64,000 bases of DNA from Terriglobia bacterium (GTDB lineage Bacteria > Acidobacteriota > Terriglobia > Bryobacterales > Bryobacteraceae): the NCBI GenBank assembly GCA_020073445.1, contig JAIQFE010000001.1, positions 248,001-312,000 on the forward strand, read 5' to 3'. Below the pieces are notes generated by a model. It ran no database searches. It was not told the origin of the DNA and worked only from the letters and a program-made list of their open reading frames with translations. Below, piece after piece: positions 15,414 to 23,348 of the stretch. The first letter of the stretch is position 1. Each line of letters starts with the position of its first letter. Both the position numbers and the translations under genes were made by a program.

Positions 15414-16796
15414 CTACAGATTGTGCTTCTTGAGTTTGTAGCGGAGCGCGTCGCGCCCGATCCGTAGGATTCGGGCCGCCTGAGACTGGTTTCCTCCGGC
15501 CGACTGCATGGCTCGCATGATGAGCTGCCGTTCCTGCTCCTCAAGAGTGCCCATTCCGGCCTCAGTTTCGCCAGCCACGAGGGGTTCGTGTGCCGCACCC
15601 TGAACGGCTTCCCCGGTTTGAAGATACGGCGGCAGATCCTGAACGTCGATGGTATCGCCCAGTGTCATCATGCAGGCGTGGCCGATGACGTTTTCGAGTT
15701 CGCGGACATTGCCCGGCCAGGAATGCATCGCGAGGCGCATCTGGGCGCGGCGCGTCAGGCCGCTGATCTCCTTGCCGTACTGGCTGGCGAACTTAGTAAT
15801 AAAATGGCGCTCCAGCAAGGGCAGGTCTTCCTTGCGATCCTCCAGCGCGGGCACGTGAATCTCGACCATGGAAAGCCGGTAGTAGAGATCCTCGCGGAAG
15901 CGTTTTTCAGCGATCTCCGTTCGCAGGTCGCGATTGGTGGCGGCGACCACCCGCACATCCACTTTGCGGGGCGTCAGCGATCCCACCCGCAGCACCTCCT
16001 GGTTTTGCAAAACGCGCAAAAGCTTGGCTTGGGTAGCCAGAGGCATATCGCCGATTTCGTCCAGGAACAGTGTTCCGCCATGGGCATGCTCGAACAGGCC
16101 GGCTTTGTCGTGCGTCGCGCCGGTGAAGGATCCGCGCACATGCCCGAACAGCTCGCTCTCGAATAGCGTTTCGACCACGGCCGAACAGTTCAGCACCACA
16201 TAGCGGCCTTGCGAGGCGGGACTCAGGCTGTGAAGTGTTTGCGCCACCAGGTCCTTGCCGGTGCCGGTTTCGCCGGTGACCAGCACTGCGCGATAGTGGG
16301 GCGCCACGCGCCGGATGCGCGAAAACATATCCCACATGCTGGGGCTGTTGCCGATTATGCCTTCGAACTCGGCGCTCGCCAGCAGCTCATCCTCAAGCTG
16401 GCTGGCTCTTTGGCGCTTGCGGGCGATTTCCAACAGCGCGCCGATTTTTTCCCGCAGCGCAGCAATCGAGACCGGCTTGTTCAGATAATCCGAGGCGCCC
16501 TTTTTGATTGCCTCCACGGCGGATTCGGTGGAGTAGTGCGCCGTCATGAGAATCACTTCCGTGGCCGGATCAAATGCCATCACCCGATCTAGCACTTCCA
16601 TCCCGGTCATTCCGGGCATGATCAGGTCCGTGAGCACGATCTGAGGATGGCGGGTGTGAACCAGATCCACGCCCTCTTCTGGATCCGAGGCAGTGAGGAT
16701 TTCAAGATCGGGCTGTGCCAGAGCGCTGGACAGCATCTCCAGGCTGCCTGGATTGTCGTCGATGATCAGCAGGGATAGCGCGGGCCGGGAAGGCAT
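15414..16796 (-). CDS. NtrC-type sigma-54 response regulator
   Basis: 460 residues. Receiver domain 1-125 with LLIIDDN and phospho-acceptor Asp57 in [10 protein letters not shown], Thr85 in MTAHYS and Lys107 in NKPVS. AAA+ domain has Walker A GETGTGKD (175-182), loop GSFTGA (222-227), Walker B LFLDEIGD and the WPGNVREL motif. C-terminal Fis-like helix-turn-helix: [24 protein letters not shown]. It should activate sigma-54 promoters after phosphorylation. It starts 6 bases after the single-domain receiver and shares an operon with the PAS histidine kinase. The usual GAFTGA loop has Ser at position 2. Confidence 0.93.
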   Translation of the reverse strand: MPSRPALSLLIIDDNPGSLEMLSSALAQPDLEILTASDPEEGVDLVHTRHPQIVLTDLIMPGMTGMEVLDRVMAFDPATEVILMTAHYSTESAVEAIKKGASDYLNKPVSIAALREKIGALLEIARKRQRASQLEDELLASAEFEGIIGNSPSMWDMFSRIRRVAPHYRAVLVTGETGTGKDLVAQTLHSLSPASQGRYVVLNCSAVVETLFESELFGHVRGSFTGATHDKAGLFEHAHGGTLFLDEIGDMPLATQAKLLRVLQNQEVLRVGSLTPRKVDVRVVAATNRDLRTEIAEKRFREDLYYRLSMVEIHVPALEDRKEDLPLLERHFITKFASQYGKEISGLTRRAQMRLAMHSWPGNVRELENVIGHACMMTLGDTIDVQDLPPYLQTGEAVQGAAHEPLVAGETEAGMGTLEEQERQLIMRAMQSAGGNQSQAARILRIGRDALRYKLKKHNL

Positions 16797-16802
16797 CGTT
16801 GT

Positions 16803-17165
16803 TTATGCTAACAAACGCTCGACTTCGGCTCGCAGCGCATCCAGGCGGATGGGCTTGGTGATGTAGCCGGTGAAACCTGCAGCCATGGCGCGCTCGCGAT
16901 CTCCCATCATGGCGCTGGCTGTCAGAGCGATGATCGGCGTGTGAAGAAACGCTGCCTCGCGCCGGAGCTTTTCGATAACCCCAAATCCGTCCAGACCGGG
17001 CATGTGGATGTCGAGGATGATCAGATCAGGTTGAATACGGAGCGCTTCCACAACGGCTGCTTCGCCATCGCTGGCCTCGAAGACCTCGTGACCGGCTTTC
17101 TCCAGAACCGTGCGAACCAGTTCCCTCCCGGTGTCTTTGTCGTCCGCCACCAGCACTTTTTTCAT
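16803..17165 (-). CDS. Single-domain response regulator
   Basis: 120 residues, a lone receiver: KVLVADDKDTGRELV, phospho-acceptor in LIILDIHMPGLDGF, Thr/Ser in IIALTASAMMGDRERA and Lys in YITKPIRLD. DivK/CheY-like. The ATG at 17165 overlaps the stop of the histidine kinase gene (ATGA), so the pair is translationally coupled. It ends 6 bases before the NtrC-type gene. In this arrangement it probably competes for, or relays, phosphate from the kinase. There is no output domain. Confidence 0.92.
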   Translation of the reverse strand: MKKVLVADDKDTGRELVRTVLEKAGHEVFEASDGEAAVVEALRIQPDLIILDIHMPGLDGFGVIEKLRREAAFLHTPIIALTASAMMGDRERAMAAGFTGYITKPIRLDALRAEVERLLA

Positions 17166-18340
17166 GCGCCCTGATTCTTTCGTTCGGCTGACTCCAGGGG
17201 AAGCGTAAAAAGAAACGTGCTCCCTTGTTGGGGCTTGCTCTGGACCCAAATCCTTCCGCCATGCTGTTCCACCAAACGTTTTGTGATCGCCAAACCTAGT
17301 CCCGTGCCTTCCCGAACGCCCTTGGTTGTCGCACCCACCTGGTGAAACTTCTCAAATATAGACTCGTGTTCTTCCGCGGGAATGCCGATTCCCGTGTCGC
17401 TTACAGAAACCACGACAAAAGAGTCTTGCACGCGAGCCTCCAGACCGATGCGCCCCCCCTCCGGCGTGAACTTGATGGCGTTGCTAAGCAGATTCACGAG
17501 GATTTGCTTGACGCGCAGCCGGTCGGCTTCGATGGCCGTGGGAACGTTGGAAGTCGTTTCGAGAATATGCGATTTGGCGTCCGCCAGGCTTCGAACTGAG
17601 GCCAGAGACTCGGCGATGAGAGCCGTGAAGTCGAATGCCTCCGGACGCAGTTCCAGGCGGTCCGCTTCAATCTTGCTGATGTCCAGGACGTCGTTGATCA
17701 GTTCCAGCAGATGCAGCGCATCTTTGTGGATGTGCTGAACGAACCTCATCTGCTTCTCATTCAGCGGACCTTCCAACTTCTCGGCCAGCAGTTCGGAGAA
17801 GCCGATGATGGTGTGGAGTGGGGTCCGCAGCTCATGGCTCATGCTGGCCAGAAATTCGCTTTTGAGACGATTGGCCCGTTCGAGCTCGCGGTTGGTCATC
17901 TCCAACTCCGCATTGGCTTCGGCGAGACGTTGCGTATAGTCTTCCTGCACCTTTCGCAGGCGTTCCTCGGCCGTTCGGCGCTCGGTGGTGTCGCGAATGA
18001 TCGCGGTTACGCGGAAGCCTTCGGCAGACTCCGATGGACTCAGGCTGATTTCGACTGGAAAGCGGGATCCATCCTTGCGAATCGCTTCGAGAGCGAGGCC
18101 GCTTCCCATGGTTCGAGTCATGGGCTGCTGCCGGTAATGCGCGCGATGCTCGACGTGCCGGGCGTGAAGCTCTTGCGGGATCAAAGCCTCCACCGGCCGG
18201 CCCATAAGCTCATCGCGGCTGTACCCGAACATGTCCTCGGCGACCCGGTTCAAGAGAATGATCCGGCCTTCGGCGTCCACCTGCATGATGGCGTCCGGCG
18301 CAGCGTCCAGTAATTCGCGAAATCGTTTTTCGAGGAGCAC
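17162..18340 (-). CDS. PAS-domain histidine kinase, soluble
   Basis: 392 residues, no membrane segment. PAS domain about residues 5-120 (FRELLDAAPDAIMQVDAEGR, GYSRDELMGRPVEALIP) with a PAC tail (AIIRDTTERR), then a coiled linker, HisKA with FLASMSHELRTPLHTIIGFSE (phospho-His), and HATPase with N box LLSNAIKFTPEGG, DTGIGIP and GTGLGLAI. GTG start at 18340 with AAGGAG upstream. First gene of a three-gene operon with a receiver and an NtrC-type activator. The PAS ligand is unknown; cytosolic redox or small-molecule sensing fits the neighbouring hemerythrin-like and stress genes (inference). Confidence 0.93.
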   Translation of the reverse strand: MLLEKRFRELLDAAPDAIMQVDAEGRIILLNRVAEDMFGYSRDELMGRPVEALIPQELHARHVEHRAHYRQQPMTRTMGSGLALEAIRKDGSRFPVEISLSPSESAEGFRVTAIIRDTTERRTAEERLRKVQEDYTQRLAEANAELEMTNRELERANRLKSEFLASMSHELRTPLHTIIGFSELLAEKLEGPLNEKQMRFVQHIHKDALHLLELINDVLDISKIEADRLELRPEAFDFTALIAESLASVRSLADAKSHILETTSNVPTAIEADRLRVKQILVNLLSNAIKFTPEGGRIGLEARVQDSFVVVSVSDTGIGIPAEEHESIFEKFHQVGATTKGVREGTGLGLAITKRLVEQHGGRIWVQSKPQQGSTFLFTLPLESAERKNQGA

Positions 18341-18461
18341 CCAGGGACTCCTTTCACCAGGGACCTCCCTAGTATTAACACAGTCCCCACTATGGCAATC
18401 GGAATGCGAGTGTATGCAGTTAAGAAGGCGTATCCATTAGAGAAGAATGGTTCGCCGCGGC

Positions 18462-18520
18462 CAGCCTGGGTGATTTCGCCCGCGGGAGCTGCGTGTAGTC
18501 ACCCAGGCAGCCTGGGTTTT
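18462..18520 (+). promoter_or_regulatory. Attenuator-like leader of hemerythrin gene
   Basis: The segment ACCCAGG at 18501-18507 can pair with CCTGGGT on either side. Upstream pairing: CCTGGGTGA (18465-18473) with TCACCCAGG (18499-18507), 9 bp. Downstream pairing: ACCCAGG with CCTGGGT (18511-18517), 7 bp, loop CAG, followed by TTT, so terminator-like. The two stems exclude each other. The repeat CAGCCTGGGT occurs at both flanks. The second stem ends just before the AGAGGA ribosome-binding site of the gene at 18533, so it could also control translation. Confidence 0.5.
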
Positions 18521-18532
18521 AGAGGATTTGAT

Positions 18533-19072
18533 ATGACGACCGGGGAAGATCAGACAGCGCCAGCCGAAAGCATTATCCAGCGTTTAGTGCGCGAGCACCG
18601 GCGCTGGCGGAGCAAGGATTTTCCGCTGATCGCCCACCTGTTCGACGAGGCTCAGTCGGCCGAAGGGCAGCCTCCGTGTCTGGCGCCGTTGCGGACCGCC
18701 TTTTCCCGGCTCTGCGCGGAGATGGAAGGTCACATGTCCCGCGAGGAACATGTCCTGTTTCCGGCAATTCTAGAGGCGGAAACCGAGCCCCAGGCGCCCG
18801 AGAAGGGCTTCGGCTCCATCCGGAACCCCATCGGCATGATCGAGCAGGAGCACGATTGGGAAGCCGAGCGCTTAGAGAAAATGCGGCAGATCGCCCGGGA
18901 TTACAAGCTTCCCGAAAAGGCCGATCAGAAGCTGGTTTTGCTGTTCCGGGAACTGGAAGCGTTGGAGGCGGCGATGCATGCCCACTCGCGGCTGGAAAGT
19001 AGCATACTCTTTGCGCGTGCGCTCGCTGCGGAAAAACGCGCGCCTACGCAGGCCCTGAACCCGACTATTTGA
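18533..19072 (+). CDS. Hemerythrin-like di-iron protein (ScdA/YtfE type)
   Basis: 179 residues, four-helix hemerythrin fold with metal-binding positions: LVREHRRWRSKDFPLIAHL, EMEGHMSREEHVLFPAIL, MIEQEHDWEAERL and AMHAHSRLESSILFARAL. The N-terminal ScdA_N domain of full RIC proteins (about 220 residues) is absent. RIC-type proteins repair nitrosative or oxidative damage to iron-sulfur clusters. Start at 18533 has AGAGGA 7 bases upstream and follows an attenuator-like leader; an upstream in-frame start at 18392 would read through that structure and is less likely. Ends overlap the convergent NIPSNAP gene by 8 bases. Divergent from the PAS kinase operon. Confidence 0.85.
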   Translation: MTTGEDQTAPAESIIQRLVREHRRWRSKDFPLIAHLFDEAQSAEGQPPCLAPLRTAFSRLCAEMEGHMSREEHVLFPAILEAETEPQAPEKGFGSIRNPIGMIEQEHDWEAERLEKMRQIARDYKLPEKADQKLVLLFRELEALEAAMHAHSRLESSILFARALAAEKRAPTQALNPTI

Positions 19073-19463
19073 GCGCCGAGAATTCCGTCGGATCGAGCCA
19101 GACTCGATCCACTTTCAGCACCAGTTTCCCGTTGGCTTCCGATTCGGCGGATACTTTCTTCCATTCCGGATCGTTCTGGAAATCGGTCCAGTGCTTTTCG
19201 GCTTCCTCGCGGCTGGGGTGCTTCAGAATGTAGATGAGCGTATTCTTGGACAATGCCGGGTCTTCCGGAACCCAATAGCCGACACTCTCCATCCCGTGCT
19301 TCTTGAAGATGCGGATGGTGTCGTTCTTGAAGCGGGCCTTCAGGGCATCGAGCTTGCCATCGGCCGCGGTGTAGGTTCGCAGTTCGTAGACGGGACCCTT
19401 GGCGAACGCCATCGTCGCCATGACGGCGGTTAGAAACGTCAGCAGCAGAGTTCTTTTCACCAT
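19065..19463 (-). CDS. Secreted NIPSNAP family protein
   Basis: 132 residues: signal peptide 1-21 (LLLTFLTAVMATMAFA), then a single NIPSNAP domain (VYELRTYTAADGKLDALKAR, VGYWVPEDPALSKNTLIYIL, EEAEKHWTDFQNDPEWKKV). This ferredoxin-like fold has no well-defined reaction; it is often multiplied in acidobacteria and planctomycetes. Gene ends overlap with the convergent hemerythrin gene by 8 bases. A second NIPSNAP-like protein lies at 22021-22434. Confidence 0.88.
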   Translation of the reverse strand: MVKRTLLLTFLTAVMATMAFAKGPVYELRTYTAADGKLDALKARFKNDTIRIFKKHGMESVGYWVPEDPALSKNTLIYILKHPSREEAEKHWTDFQNDPEWKKVSAESEANGKLVLKVDRVWLDPTEFSALK

Positions 19464-19496
19464 GACTGTCTAGTTTACACGGCGTTTAGTTGCTTG

Positions 19497-19617
19497 TGGG
19501 GCAGGTTTTCAAAACCTGCGCGCCGATTTCTAATCGGCACTGCGCACGGCGCTCATCGGCACAGTACACGGGTTACAAACCGTCAGAAACCCGCGCACAG
19601 GATGCAATCCTGCCCCA
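19497..19617. repeat. Composite multi-hairpin intergenic element
   Basis: A 121-base element bounded by the 9-bp inverted repeat TGGGGCAGG (19497-19505) / CCTGCCCCA (19609-19617). Inside are a series of perfect stems: GCAGGTTTT/AAAACCTGC (19501-19519, 1-base centre), GCCGATT/AATCGGC (19522-19538), CGGGTT/AACCCG (19569-19593) and CAGGAT/ATCCTG (19598-19612). It fills the gap between the NIPSNAP start and the end of the lactate permease gene, so it cannot be coding. It resembles REP/BIME-type interspersed elements; only one copy is in this window. Confidence 0.65.
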
Positions 19618-19621
19618 TCAT

Positions 19622-21250
19622 TTACGGCGCGAGCTGCGGAGCGACGTAGGCGTAGAAGATCACGATGAAGCCGATCACCGTCGCCAGCGTGACGCTGTGG
19701 CGGATCGTGAACCGGAACAGCCGGGCTTCGTCCGCGCGCTTCATTCCGGTAGCCGCCGAAGCGACCGCGACGCTGGTGAGGCTGATCATCTTACCCATCA
19801 CGCCACCCGCGGAGTTCGACGACGCCATCAGTACGGAATTCATGTTGAGCTGGTTGGCGGTGACTACCTGAAGGTTGCCGAACAGAGCATTCGCTGACGT
19901 ATCGCTGCCGGTGAGAAAAACTCCCAGCCATCCCAGCCAGGCGCTGAAGAAGGGGAATAGCACGCCTGTAGCGGCGAATCCCAGTCCCAGGGTTCCCGTC
20001 GCGCCGGAATAATTCATGAGGTACGCGAGGCCCATGACACACGCGATCGTCAGCTCCGCCAGGGCCAGCTGGCGCACGGTGCGGAAGAAGACGCTTACCA
20101 GCTTACCGGGGCTCATGCCCAGCAGGAACGCCGAGACAACCGACACGATCAGGCACGCGGTGCCGGAAGCCGAGAGCCAGTCAAACCGATAGGGAGCCGC
20201 GTAGGGGCCTGGAATTTTCGAGACCGGCGGAACGATTTGAACTGCGTTGTGCAGGCCGGGCCAGTTGAACACCTTGCTGACGCCTCTCAAAAACGTCTGG
20301 TTGTAGCCCCACACCAGGACGATGATCACTAAAAGAATGTAAGGCAGCCAAGCCATGAAGATTTCGCCCGCGGGATGGCGCACAGGAGCTACACTCTGTT
20401 CGGCGAGGCTCTTTCCCTCCGACATGGCGAACTGGTCTTTCGGCTTCCACACTTTGAACAGCAGCGCGAGGCAGGCCATGGCGGTCAGCGACGCGAGAAT
20501 GTCGGTCAACTGCACGCCTACGTAATTCGAAACCACAAACTGTACTCCGGCGAAGCTGATACCGCAAATGACACACGCCAGCAATACGCCCTTGAGCGCC
20601 TTCATCCCGCCCATCACCGCGATCAAGTACGAGGGCACGAACAGCGAGAGCGGAGCGCAAATCCGTCCGACGCCAGCGCTGAGACGCATCTCCGGCAGCC
20701 CGGTCACCTGAGCGAGTGTCGTAATCGGGATTCCGATCGATCCAAACGCGACTGGGCATGTGTTCGCGAGCAGACAGATCGCCGCCGCGTAAAAGGGCGA
20801 GAATCCCAGACCGGTGAGCATAGCGGCAGCGACCGCGATCGGCGTTCCAAAACCCGACGCGCCTTCGATGAACGCGCCGAACGCAAACGCGATCAGCAGG
20901 GCCTGCAGCCGGGGATCGGAGGACAGCGATCCGATGGAGTCCTTGATGATCTCGAATTTTCCAGTTTCCTGCGTGATGCGATAGAGCAGCACCGCGGTGA
21001 ACACCACCCATCCGATGGGGAATAAGCCTTGCGCGGCGCCGTACGTCACCGCTGCAAACACGATCGGCGCGGGCATGCCGTACAATCCCATCGCCATGAG
21101 CACCGCGGCGCCCAGCCCGCACAGCGCCGCCAACCACGCTGGCTTGCGCAGAATGCCTAGCAGTACCACCAGAGTAAAGATGGGAACTGCGGCAACCAAG
21201 GCGGAGAGTCCGAGGCTTCCGGAGAGGGGTGTATAGTTATGCGTCCACAT
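19622..21250 (-). CDS. lctP: L-lactate permease family transporter
   Basis: 542 residues, about 13 membrane segments. Family signatures: GAFIEGASGFGTPIAVAAAM, GSIGIPITTLAQVTG, LGWLGVFLTGSDTSANALFG and ANQLNMNSVLMASSNSAGG, as in LctP/GlcA permeases for lactate and glycolate coupled to protons. The start at 21250 (MWTHNYTPLSGSLGLSA) matches the family N-terminus WTQNYTPLGGSL; the longer frame to 21688 has no family support. No lactate dehydrogenase or regulator is adjacent. Inner membrane. Confidence 0.93.
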   Translation of the reverse strand: MWTHNYTPLSGSLGLSALVAAVPIFTLVVLLGILRKPAWLAALCGLGAAVLMAMGLYGMPAPIVFAAVTYGAAQGLFPIGWVVFTAVLLYRITQETGKFEIIKDSIGSLSSDPRLQALLIAFAFGAFIEGASGFGTPIAVAAAMLTGLGFSPFYAAAICLLANTCPVAFGSIGIPITTLAQVTGLPEMRLSAGVGRICAPLSLFVPSYLIAVMGGMKALKGVLLACVICGISFAGVQFVVSNYVGVQLTDILASLTAMACLALLFKVWKPKDQFAMSEGKSLAEQSVAPVRHPAGEIFMAWLPYILLVIIVLVWGYNQTFLRGVSKVFNWPGLHNAVQIVPPVSKIPGPYAAPYRFDWLSASGTACLIVSVVSAFLLGMSPGKLVSVFFRTVRQLALAELTIACVMGLAYLMNYSGATGTLGLGFAATGVLFPFFSAWLGWLGVFLTGSDTSANALFGNLQVVTANQLNMNSVLMASSNSAGGVMGKMISLTSVAVASAATGMKRADEARLFRFTIRHSVTLATVIGFIVIFYAYVAPQLAP

Positions 21251-21349
21251 AGCGCGAAGGAGTACTAATCTTACTTCACTCTTGCCGAACGGCGCTTGCC
21301 TGGGGGCCTGTAATCGTTGTGTAATCAACATTGCCGTGCGCGATCGCCA

Positions 21350-22048
21350 GTGACTACCGCTTCTAAGGCTTCTTTCATCTCGTTCCGGGAGAATCGCCTC
21401 CTGCACCTGCTGTGCGTGGCGCTGGCGGCGGTCATCCTCGTCACCGGATACCGGCCCGAGAAAGTTTTCGACTGGTGGCTGGAAAACGCGGCTGCCCTGT
21501 CGTTCGTGGCCGTGCTGGGAATCAGCTACCGGCGATTGCCGCTGTCGGATCTGTCGTACCTGCTGATTTTTGTTTACCTGAGCCTGCACGAATGGGGCGC
21601 GGAGTACAAATACTCCGACGTGCCACTGGGCGAATGGATGAAGCCCTGGTTGCACACCACCCGCAATCATTACGACCGCGTCATGCATTTCAGCTACGGA
21701 CTACTTCTGGCCTATCCGATGCAGGAGTGGTTCATGCGGGTAGTAGGGGTCACCAGCCGCTGGCGTTACCTGCTGCCGGTGGAGATGACGCTGTCGTTCA
21801 GCGCCTGCTACGAAATGCTGGAGGCCTTGGCGGCTTCCGTCCTCACACCCGAACGTGGTGAAGAGTTCGTCGGCATGCAGGGCGACATTTGGGATTCCCA
21901 GAAAGACATGTTGATGGCGGGGCTGGGCGCCGTCGCGGCGATGCTCGTGATCGCGACCGTTCGGACCGTGCAAGGCCGTCGCCGGAAAGAAATTGTCGTG
22001 GCAGCCGTGGTGGGCGCAGGCTATGCGGACCGATACAGGCCGAAATGA
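21350..22048 (+). CDS. DUF2238 (YjdF-like) membrane protein
   Basis: About 232 residues with five or six membrane segments (LLCVALAAVILVTG, AAALSFVAVLGISY, LSYLLIFVYLSLHEWGAEYKYSDVP). The conserved core YSDVPLGEWM, RNHYDRVMHFSYGLLLAYPMQE and EMLEALAA is characteristic of DUF2238, where acidic and His residues (HEWGAEYKYSD, YDRVMHFSYG) line the membrane face. GTG at 21350 is chosen; a TTG at 21317 would add 11 residues. No clear ribosome-binding site for either. The 3' end overlaps the convergent NIPSNAP-like gene by 28 bases. Confidence 0.82.
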   Translation: MTTASKASFISFRENRLLHLLCVALAAVILVTGYRPEKVFDWWLENAAALSFVAVLGISYRRLPLSDLSYLLIFVYLSLHEWGAEYKYSDVPLGEWMKPWLHTTRNHYDRVMHFSYGLLLAYPMQEWFMRVVGVTSRWRYLLPVEMTLSFSACYEMLEALAASVLTPERGEEFVGMQGDIWDSQKDMLMAGLGAVAAMLVIATVRTVQGRRRKEIVVAAVVGAGYADRYRPK

Positions 22049-22434
22049 TACGACTGGAAGCGACCGCGAGCACGCATCCACTCAGGGTCGGCATTGACCG
22101 TGGTCCAGGCGCGATCGCGGGCTGCGAGATTTTCGAACGGGATGAGATAGGTAAGATTCTCGCCGTTAGTCTCGCTTAGGAGCGGACGAATCCCCGCGCC
22201 TCGGAAAACAGTGGCGACCTGCGTCGCGAGCGCGGGTGCCGCGCCTCGATAGGTGCGCAGTTCCCACAAACCTTGCCGCAGTTTTTCGGGGAAACTGGTG
22301 GTGATCGCGAGCGTCTCCGGAAGCCGTGCGCCGGCGATCGCTCTGAGGACGACTACAGCCGATGGGTCGGCTGATCCAAAACCAGGGAAGGCGACGAAAC
22401 CCGCAAGAAGCCCAGAGAAGTTCCGGCGGGTCAT
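22021..22434 (-). CDS. Tat-exported NIPSNAP-like protein
   Basis: 137 residues. The N-terminus MTRRNFSGLLAGFVAF carries a twin-arginine-type motif (TRRNF) and hydrophobic stretch. The mature part fits a NIPSNAP/Dabb-like domain: LWELRTYRGAAPALATQVA, GIRPLLSETNGENLTYLIPFE, RDRAWTTVNADPEWMRAR. Start at 22434 begins the signal sequence. Overlaps convergently with the DUF2238 gene. Function not known beyond the fold; export through Tat suggests a folded or cofactor-bound protein. Confidence 0.78.
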   Translation of the reverse strand: MTRRNFSGLLAGFVAFPGFGSADPSAVVVLRAIAGARLPETLAITTSFPEKLRQGLWELRTYRGAAPALATQVATVFRGAGIRPLLSETNGENLTYLIPFENLAARDRAWTTVNADPEWMRARGRFQSYHFGLYRSA

Positions 22435-22447
22435 AGCTCGGCCAAAA

Positions 22448-22708
22448 TCAGGAAGCCTGTTTCTTCCGAATCGCGGCCCAGCGCTTGCGTTGCGCTGCCG
22501 CCATCTTCTTGCGCGTCTCCGCGCTGAACGGCCGTCGTTTGCGAGCCGGACTGGCATCGCCTGCCTGGCTCAGCGCCTTACTCAAAAAGAGCGGAGGCCG
22601 GCCACGGCGTTTGCCCTGGCTTCGAGCAAGCCGTTCGAGCATGATCATAGTTTGTTCGAGAGCCTGCTTCTGCTCTTTTAACTCCGCGATCATCTTGGTG
22701 AGGTTCAT
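22448..22708 (-). CDS. Small coiled-coil, AT-hook-like basic protein
   Basis: 86 residues. Residues 1-32 form a coiled coil (NLTKMIAELKEQKQALEQTM), followed by KRRGRPPLF, which has the GRP core of AT-hooks, and FSAETRKKMAAAQRKRWAAI, a motif seen in nuclease-associated modular DNA-binding (NUMOD3-like) segments. It may bind DNA or organise nucleoid. It lies just upstream of the Tat-exported NIPSNAP gene on the same strand (13 bases), and divergent to the glutathione peroxidase gene with a 21-base gap. Confidence 0.7.
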   Translation of the reverse strand: MNLTKMIAELKEQKQALEQTMIMLERLARSQGKRRGRPPLFLSKALSQAGDASPARKRRPFSAETRKKMAAAQRKRWAAIRKKQAS

Positions 22709-22729
22709 GGGTTAGTACAATTGTAGATT

Positions 22730-23281
22730 ATGAAAACACTGGTCGCGGAGCTATGTGTTGCGCTGTGCTTTACGGCGGGGATGGCGCTGGGCGCTTCCTC
22801 GGTGCACGAATTCACGATGAAATCGCTGGATGGCAAGCTGGTACCGCTGGCGAACTTCAAGGGTAAAGTGATGCTGGTAGTGAACGTCGCCAGCCAGTGC
22901 GGCTACACGTATCAGTACGAGGGTCTGCAAGCCTTGTACGTCAAGTACAGGGACCGCGGCCTGGTTCTGACCGGTTTCCCGGCCAACAATTTCGGCGGGC
23001 AGGAGCCGGGAAGCGATGCGGAAATAGGGGCATTCTGCAAATCGAAATTCGGCGTGACTTTCCCCATGTTTTCGAAAATCTCGGTCAAGGGCTCGGACAA
23101 AGCGCCTCTGTACCAGTTTCTGACCGACCCGAAGTCGAATCCCAAGACCGGCGGCGAGATCCAGTGGAACTTCACCAAGTTCCTTGTGGACCGCAACGGC
23201 AAGGTCATCCAGCGCTTCGAGCCGGCCGTGGAGCCGGATTCCAAGGAAATCGAAGCCGCCGTGGAAGCCGCCCTTAAGTAG
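22730..23281 (+). CDS. Exported glutathione peroxidase family protein
   Basis: 183 residues. Signal peptide 1-21 (LCVALCFTAGMALGA). The catalytic tetrad is complete: Cys57 (VASQCGYT), Gln91 (NNFGGQEPG), Trp146 and Asn147 (EIQWNFTKFLVD). A resolving Cys is present at position 103 (AFCKSK), as in thioredoxin-dependent bacterial GPx. It should reduce peroxides in the periplasm. Single gene; the start ATG lies right after a TAGATT-like stretch shared with the divergent small gene, so promoter space is very short. Confidence 0.92.
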   Translation: MKTLVAELCVALCFTAGMALGASSVHEFTMKSLDGKLVPLANFKGKVMLVVNVASQCGYTYQYEGLQALYVKYRDRGLVLTGFPANNFGGQEPGSDAEIGAFCKSKFGVTFPMFSKISVKGSDKAPLYQFLTDPKSNPKTGGEIQWNFTKFLVDRNGKVIQRFEPAVEPDSKEIEAAVEAALK

Positions 23282-23348
23282 ATCCTGCACGCGGCAGGCC
23301 TTCGCAGCGTCAATCTCTCAGGGGCTGATTTAGTAGCCCGGAGTGTGC

